NCBI GenBank assembly: GCA_020205615.1
Contig: CM035167.1
Location: 55,816,343-55,880,342, forward strand
Source of the DNA: Panax quinquefolius
Taxonomy: Eukaryota; Streptophyta; Magnoliopsida; Apiales; Araliaceae
Length of the DNA stretch: 64,000 bases
Reading direction: 5' to 3'
A model generated the notes under the pieces. The model was not told the DNA's origin. It searched no databases and saw nothing but the letters and a program-made list of their open reading frames with translations. A program made the translations under genes and the position numbers. This document shows, one piece after another, positions 60,751 through 64,000 of the stretch; the stretch's first letter is position 1; each line of letters opens with the position of its first letter.

Positions 60751-61875
60751 GGTGCTTAGGTTAGAATTGAAAATCACACCAGAAACTAAAGTTTTCTCTC
60801 TATAATATCGAGCATACTTTTGTGAGTATTTTGGTACTTTGAGTGTTGTTATATGGTACAAGTTCCTTCAGCACTATATCCAGTATTCCAGTCAGAAGTA
60901 CTGTCTTTTCGAGGTAAGGGATGTTATTTTTTTTATAAATGATATTATTTCTTTGAAAATCATTATGCCGGAATATTGGTAAGATTTTGCTTGTGAAATT
61001 CTTGTCTTTTAGTGTCGGGGTTACTATTCACGTATACGACACTATTCACAAAAAAATTAAATTTTCATTTTGTGTCCAAGATATCTATTATGAATACTAG
61101 CTTTGATTGCATCCATGTTTTGATCTTCATTCTTGAATTTAACTCCACTATGGTTATTTATGAAGTATTTTTGAACTTGGATTGTTTAAAGTACGAATCC
61201 TTAGTATTTGTTCTTTTGTTTCACTGGATTTATTTTTTTTAAAATATTTTTCATTATCCTCAGTCCTAAATGATGATATAACTGAATATCTTTGACCTTT
61301 AGTGCAAAGATGAATGATTTTCTGATGAATATCTTTGGGCCGTAGTGCAAAGATGAACATGTGTTTAGATGAACATGACCAACTGATGAATATCTTTGGC
61401 CTGTAGTGCAAAAATGAATATTTGATTCCAGATATATGTTGATTGATGTTACAGGGATAAAATATTGACGATGGACTTTTAAATTCATATATAAAAGATA
61501 GTAGATTTTATTCTCTACTTAACTCTTCTAATGAATTATTATTTCCACTGCGAATATTGATTTAAAACTGGTTGTCTATTGTATTCTATTAGATTTTTCC
61601 CTGTTGAGGACTAACGATAATTTGTTCTATATTATCTTAGTCATAATGTTCTTTACTGGGCTAGTTGAGCTCACCCTTTTCCTTTTTGTTCCATTTTTCT
61701 TCTCAAGAGGCGAGAATATAGTGAGTACTAGTCGGGGTGTGGAATGATGGTTCTAGAAGTTATTTAAGTAGTCATCACTATTTTGTAAAATAGTGTATCA
61801 ATAATTGTAATGAGGACTTATTTGAGTGTGGATATTGTCTAGATGACAATATTAATATTTAAACTCATAGTTTAA

Positions 61876-61915
61876 GTGTTGTCGTATTTTGCACGACAGT
61901 TGTATTAATAAAATT
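61876..61915 (+). terminator. Hairpin plus AATAAA, element A 3' LTR
   Basis: The TGTCGT/ACGACA stem followed by AATAAA, homologous to 1149-1181. Putative 3'-end formation signal of element A transcripts. Confidence 0.5.
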
Positions 61916-61985
61916 GTAGTTGTTTCTGTACCATGTATTTGGCTACTCAGAATGGGTGTTGTATACCTATATTGGGGGCGTCACA

Positions 61986-62054
61986 AACATCATGTAACGA
62001 ATGAGTTGTTTGAGTTGTGATTCTGAGGACAGAATCCTTGTAAGGAGGGAATGA
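61986..62054 (+). other. Element H: pol-end remnant and polypurine tract, partial
   Basis: GATTCTGAGGACAGAATCC and TTGTAAGGAGGGAATGA match the GATTCCGAGGACGAAATCC / AAGGAGGG context that precedes the 3' LTR in many plant gypsy elements (compare element F, minus strand at 27741-27780). No reading frame can be assigned. Confidence 0.55.
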
Positions 62055-64000
62055 TTTAACAATTCAGATTTTTAATTAAATATTTAAATATTTATTAAAT
62101 TATATAAATATTTAATGGATGTGTTTATCGTTGAATAAGTATTTGTTTAATTGATTTGATTTGATGTGATTTGATTATTTATTTGTTTAATAAATAATTA
62201 ATGAGTTAAGGAAAGTAATTATTTTGAAATAGTAATCTAATTTAATTTAATAATTAAGTTAGAGAGTTTATAATGATTAAATAAATTATTATATTATGCA
62301 ATGAATTGTTATTAGAATTAATTAAATTAAGTTTGAAAACTTAATTAATTAGAAGTATGACAAATAACTATATTATAAGTGGTTATTAAAATAAATTAAA
62401 GTAGTGTTAATTTATTTTGCCAAACAAGGCTTAAATATATTAATTCTTTAATTTTAAATAATTTTGCCAAACTAAGCCCTATGGCTTTTGGATTTTTTAA
62501 ATTTGATTTATTAGTAATATAAATTAAATTAAATAAAATATAAATAATATATAATATTTGGTAACTGATAAATTGAATAGGGGCAATTAGTAAAGGACGG
62601 TTTTAAAACGTTTGAAAAAGACGTGCGTTTGTTTTAGTTTACGTATAATGCAATTGGCTTAAGCCTAAGAAAGAAAATATTGTCAGAGGTTTGAGAGAGA
62701 GTCTGAGAAAGAAAAGCAAGAGAAAGTTCTGAGTTTTTCAAGATATTCTCAGTGATTAAAAAGGATTGTCTGAGCAAATTAAAGGTATGTTACATAATCT
62801 TAACATATATGATTTATAATGTAATTCCTTAGTCTCTATGTTCTTAAGGTTTACTGTGTTTTATAGTATAGTCTCTGTAATTCATATTTTTATAATGGAT
62901 GATGGAATCATGTGCATATGTGGTTGTAGTAGGACAACTATCATATATAAATAGTTGTAATGCTAGAAGTTTGTGTTTAGACAAAAAATTGTACGTTAAT
63001 TTTGTTAAAAGAAAGGGAAACTATTTTTCAGTGTATGTTCTTATACATGGCTATTAACAATCAAAATATTCATTAGTTTGGTTGTTAAGAAAATCAAAAT
63101 CAGTAAATTGTTGGTAGCTAATTGGGAAATTAAAATTGTGAACATGTTAATTGTGTTGTTAAGAACAGAGAATCGTAGTTAAAGTAAACGAATTGGTGGT
63201 TATTAGGATTTACAGTATTCACTGTGTTTATCAACTGTCAGTAATGGAGTTTTGTTTTAAAAACGGTGTTTCAAAGAATTAAGTTTTCTAAAATGGTTGT
63301 TTAGTTGTTGCTAATTGGTATATGGATGATTACTAACATTCATGAGTAATTTATATAAGTAATAAGCATGTTAATTTAGATGTTAATAGTGTTAAATAGA
63401 CATAATTTAGTTATTCTATTCTTCGTGGTTGGGTTCTACAAGTTTCGCCACTTAGTGCCAAAAAATGGAGCCCAGTATGTACCAAAAAAAGCGCCACTTG
63501 CGCCTAAAATTTCACTACCAAGAAGATCAAAATTGCGCCTAACGCCAATTTAGCGCTAGAGCGCCACTGTATGACTTAGTTCTCGCGTCGCGGCACCGGA
63601 ACAGAAGTTTGAGTTGGACATTTTTGACCTTTTATAGTAAAATGGCCATAACATTCTCACACGAACTCCGATTGAGGTGATTCAAGATGATCCGGAACGA
63701 GGACGAGTAGACCTACAACTTTCGTGCTTTAAGATTTTCAATTTGAGGTCTGTAACAGTAATCAAAATGGTCATCATTAGGATCATTGTGTTTTTCTGGG
63801 CAATCGGAGATGCGTCGGCATGCACATATGCATGTGTAGTGCTCTCACGATAAAAAGATGATGTCCTAAGTTATAAAACATGTATGCTAGTAAATATAAT
63901 GATGCTTAACATTAATAAATAATGTATTACATAAGTTATAGAAGCATAGTAAGTATACACAAGAGAGGCAAATCGGGTGTGTGACGATTGAACGTCGAAA
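62055..64000 (+). repeat. Element H: putative 3' LTR, continues beyond window
   Basis: Starts TTTAAC where TGTAAC would be expected. It has the TTGCCAAACAAGGCTTA phrase, a purine-rich AGAGAGAGTCTGAGAAAG leader followed by AAATTAAAGGTATG, and later a GCGCC-rich stretch (63500-63600). The layout resembles the F LTR (TTTGGCAAACATGG, AGAGAGAG leader, AAGGTAAC), but the sequences differ. No second copy is in the window, so the call rests on layout. No gene is seen here. Confidence 0.5.

Larger units (their letters stand above)
1..61985 (+). mobile_element. Element A: Tekay/Del-like chromovirus LTR retrotransposon, outermost of the nest, 5' end outside window
   Basis: A Ty3/gypsy element with order LTR, primer site, gag, protease, RT, RNase H, integrase, chromodomain-like tail, polypurine tract, LTR. 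The first 1254 bases are the end of its 5' LTR: they match 60763-61985, the end of its 3' LTR. The 3' LTR begins at 6063 and is split by element B, resuming at 59797. Its own sequence in the window is about 8.66 kb; the missing part of the 5' LTR should be about 1.3 kb. Integrase at the 3' end of pol and the tail of the VKVL.RNH..EE.TWE type place it among plant chromoviruses, most like Tekay/Del. Pol has 12 in-frame stops, so it cannot move by itself. The TSD cannot be checked because the left flank is outside the window. Confidence 0.9.
59797..61985 (+). repeat. Element A 3' LTR, right part
   Basis: Continues the LTR begun at 6063, ends GGGGGCGTCACA at 61985 and matches 1-1254 over its last 1.2 kb. 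The combined LTR is about 2591 bp. It contains a double hairpin (60030-60065). Confidence 0.93.

Noticed and set aside
62640..62800. Host promoter and first exon/intron (purine-rich leader followed by AAAGGTATG)
   Set aside because: The same arrangement exists in the F LTR (reverse strand, about 26780-26880), so an LTR leader is the simpler explanation, though not proven.

Overview
The window is plant nuclear heterochromatin: AT-rich and packed with LTR retrotransposons. I found no host gene, rRNA, tRNA or CRISPR array. The clades present (Tekay/Del-like chromoviruses with initiator-tRNA-Met primer sites, and an Athila-like element with a tRNA-Asp primer site) are plant-specific, so the source is a flowering plant, probably one with a large genome. 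I cannot name the species.

Everything from 1 to 61985 is one nest of seven elements, mostly delimited by TG...CA ends and 5-bp target-site duplications (TSDs). Element A (+, chromovirus) is the outermost; its 5' LTR is cut by the window edge (1-1254), its body is 1255-6062 and its 3' LTR is split (6063-6469 and 59797-61985). Element B (+, Athila-like, 6470-59796, TSD GCACT) lies in A's 3' LTR. Three elements interrupt B: D (-, 8460-18869, TSD CTCCG/CTCTG) in gag, E (+, 23887-45519, TSD CCGGC) between pol and the extra 3' ORF, and C (-, 48797-59092, TSD GCTAT) in the 3' LTR. E carries two more: F (-, 24712-33684) in its 5' LTR and G (-, 38871-43959, TSD TAAGG) in its 3' LTR. Right of A, 61986-64000 looks like the end of an eighth element (H), with a polypurine tract and the start of a 3' LTR.

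The order of insertion follows from the nesting: A, then B, then C/D/E, then F and G inside E. A and G belong to one LTR family, so that family was active both before and after B and E arrived.

Coding content is gag, aspartic protease, reverse transcriptase, RNase H, integrase and chromodomain in A, C and D; gag, protease, RT, RNase H, integrase plus a plant-transposon-type extra ORF in B; gag-protease in G; and none in F. All are broken by stops or frameshifts. The least damaged reading frame is the 548-codon protease-RT segment of D. The most unusual object is E: it has complete LTRs, primer site and polypurine tract, but a gutted pol, and its gag has been replaced by an in-frame acidic coiled-coil segment of about 657 bp (35724-36380) that no other element here carries. 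Other points of interest are LTR sequence modules shared between families (a repeated GGCCCGTAGTGCA motif, a double hairpin with a GAAA loop, GAATAGT arrays), a LARD-like element (F), and a templated-looking filler at a deletion junction in G.
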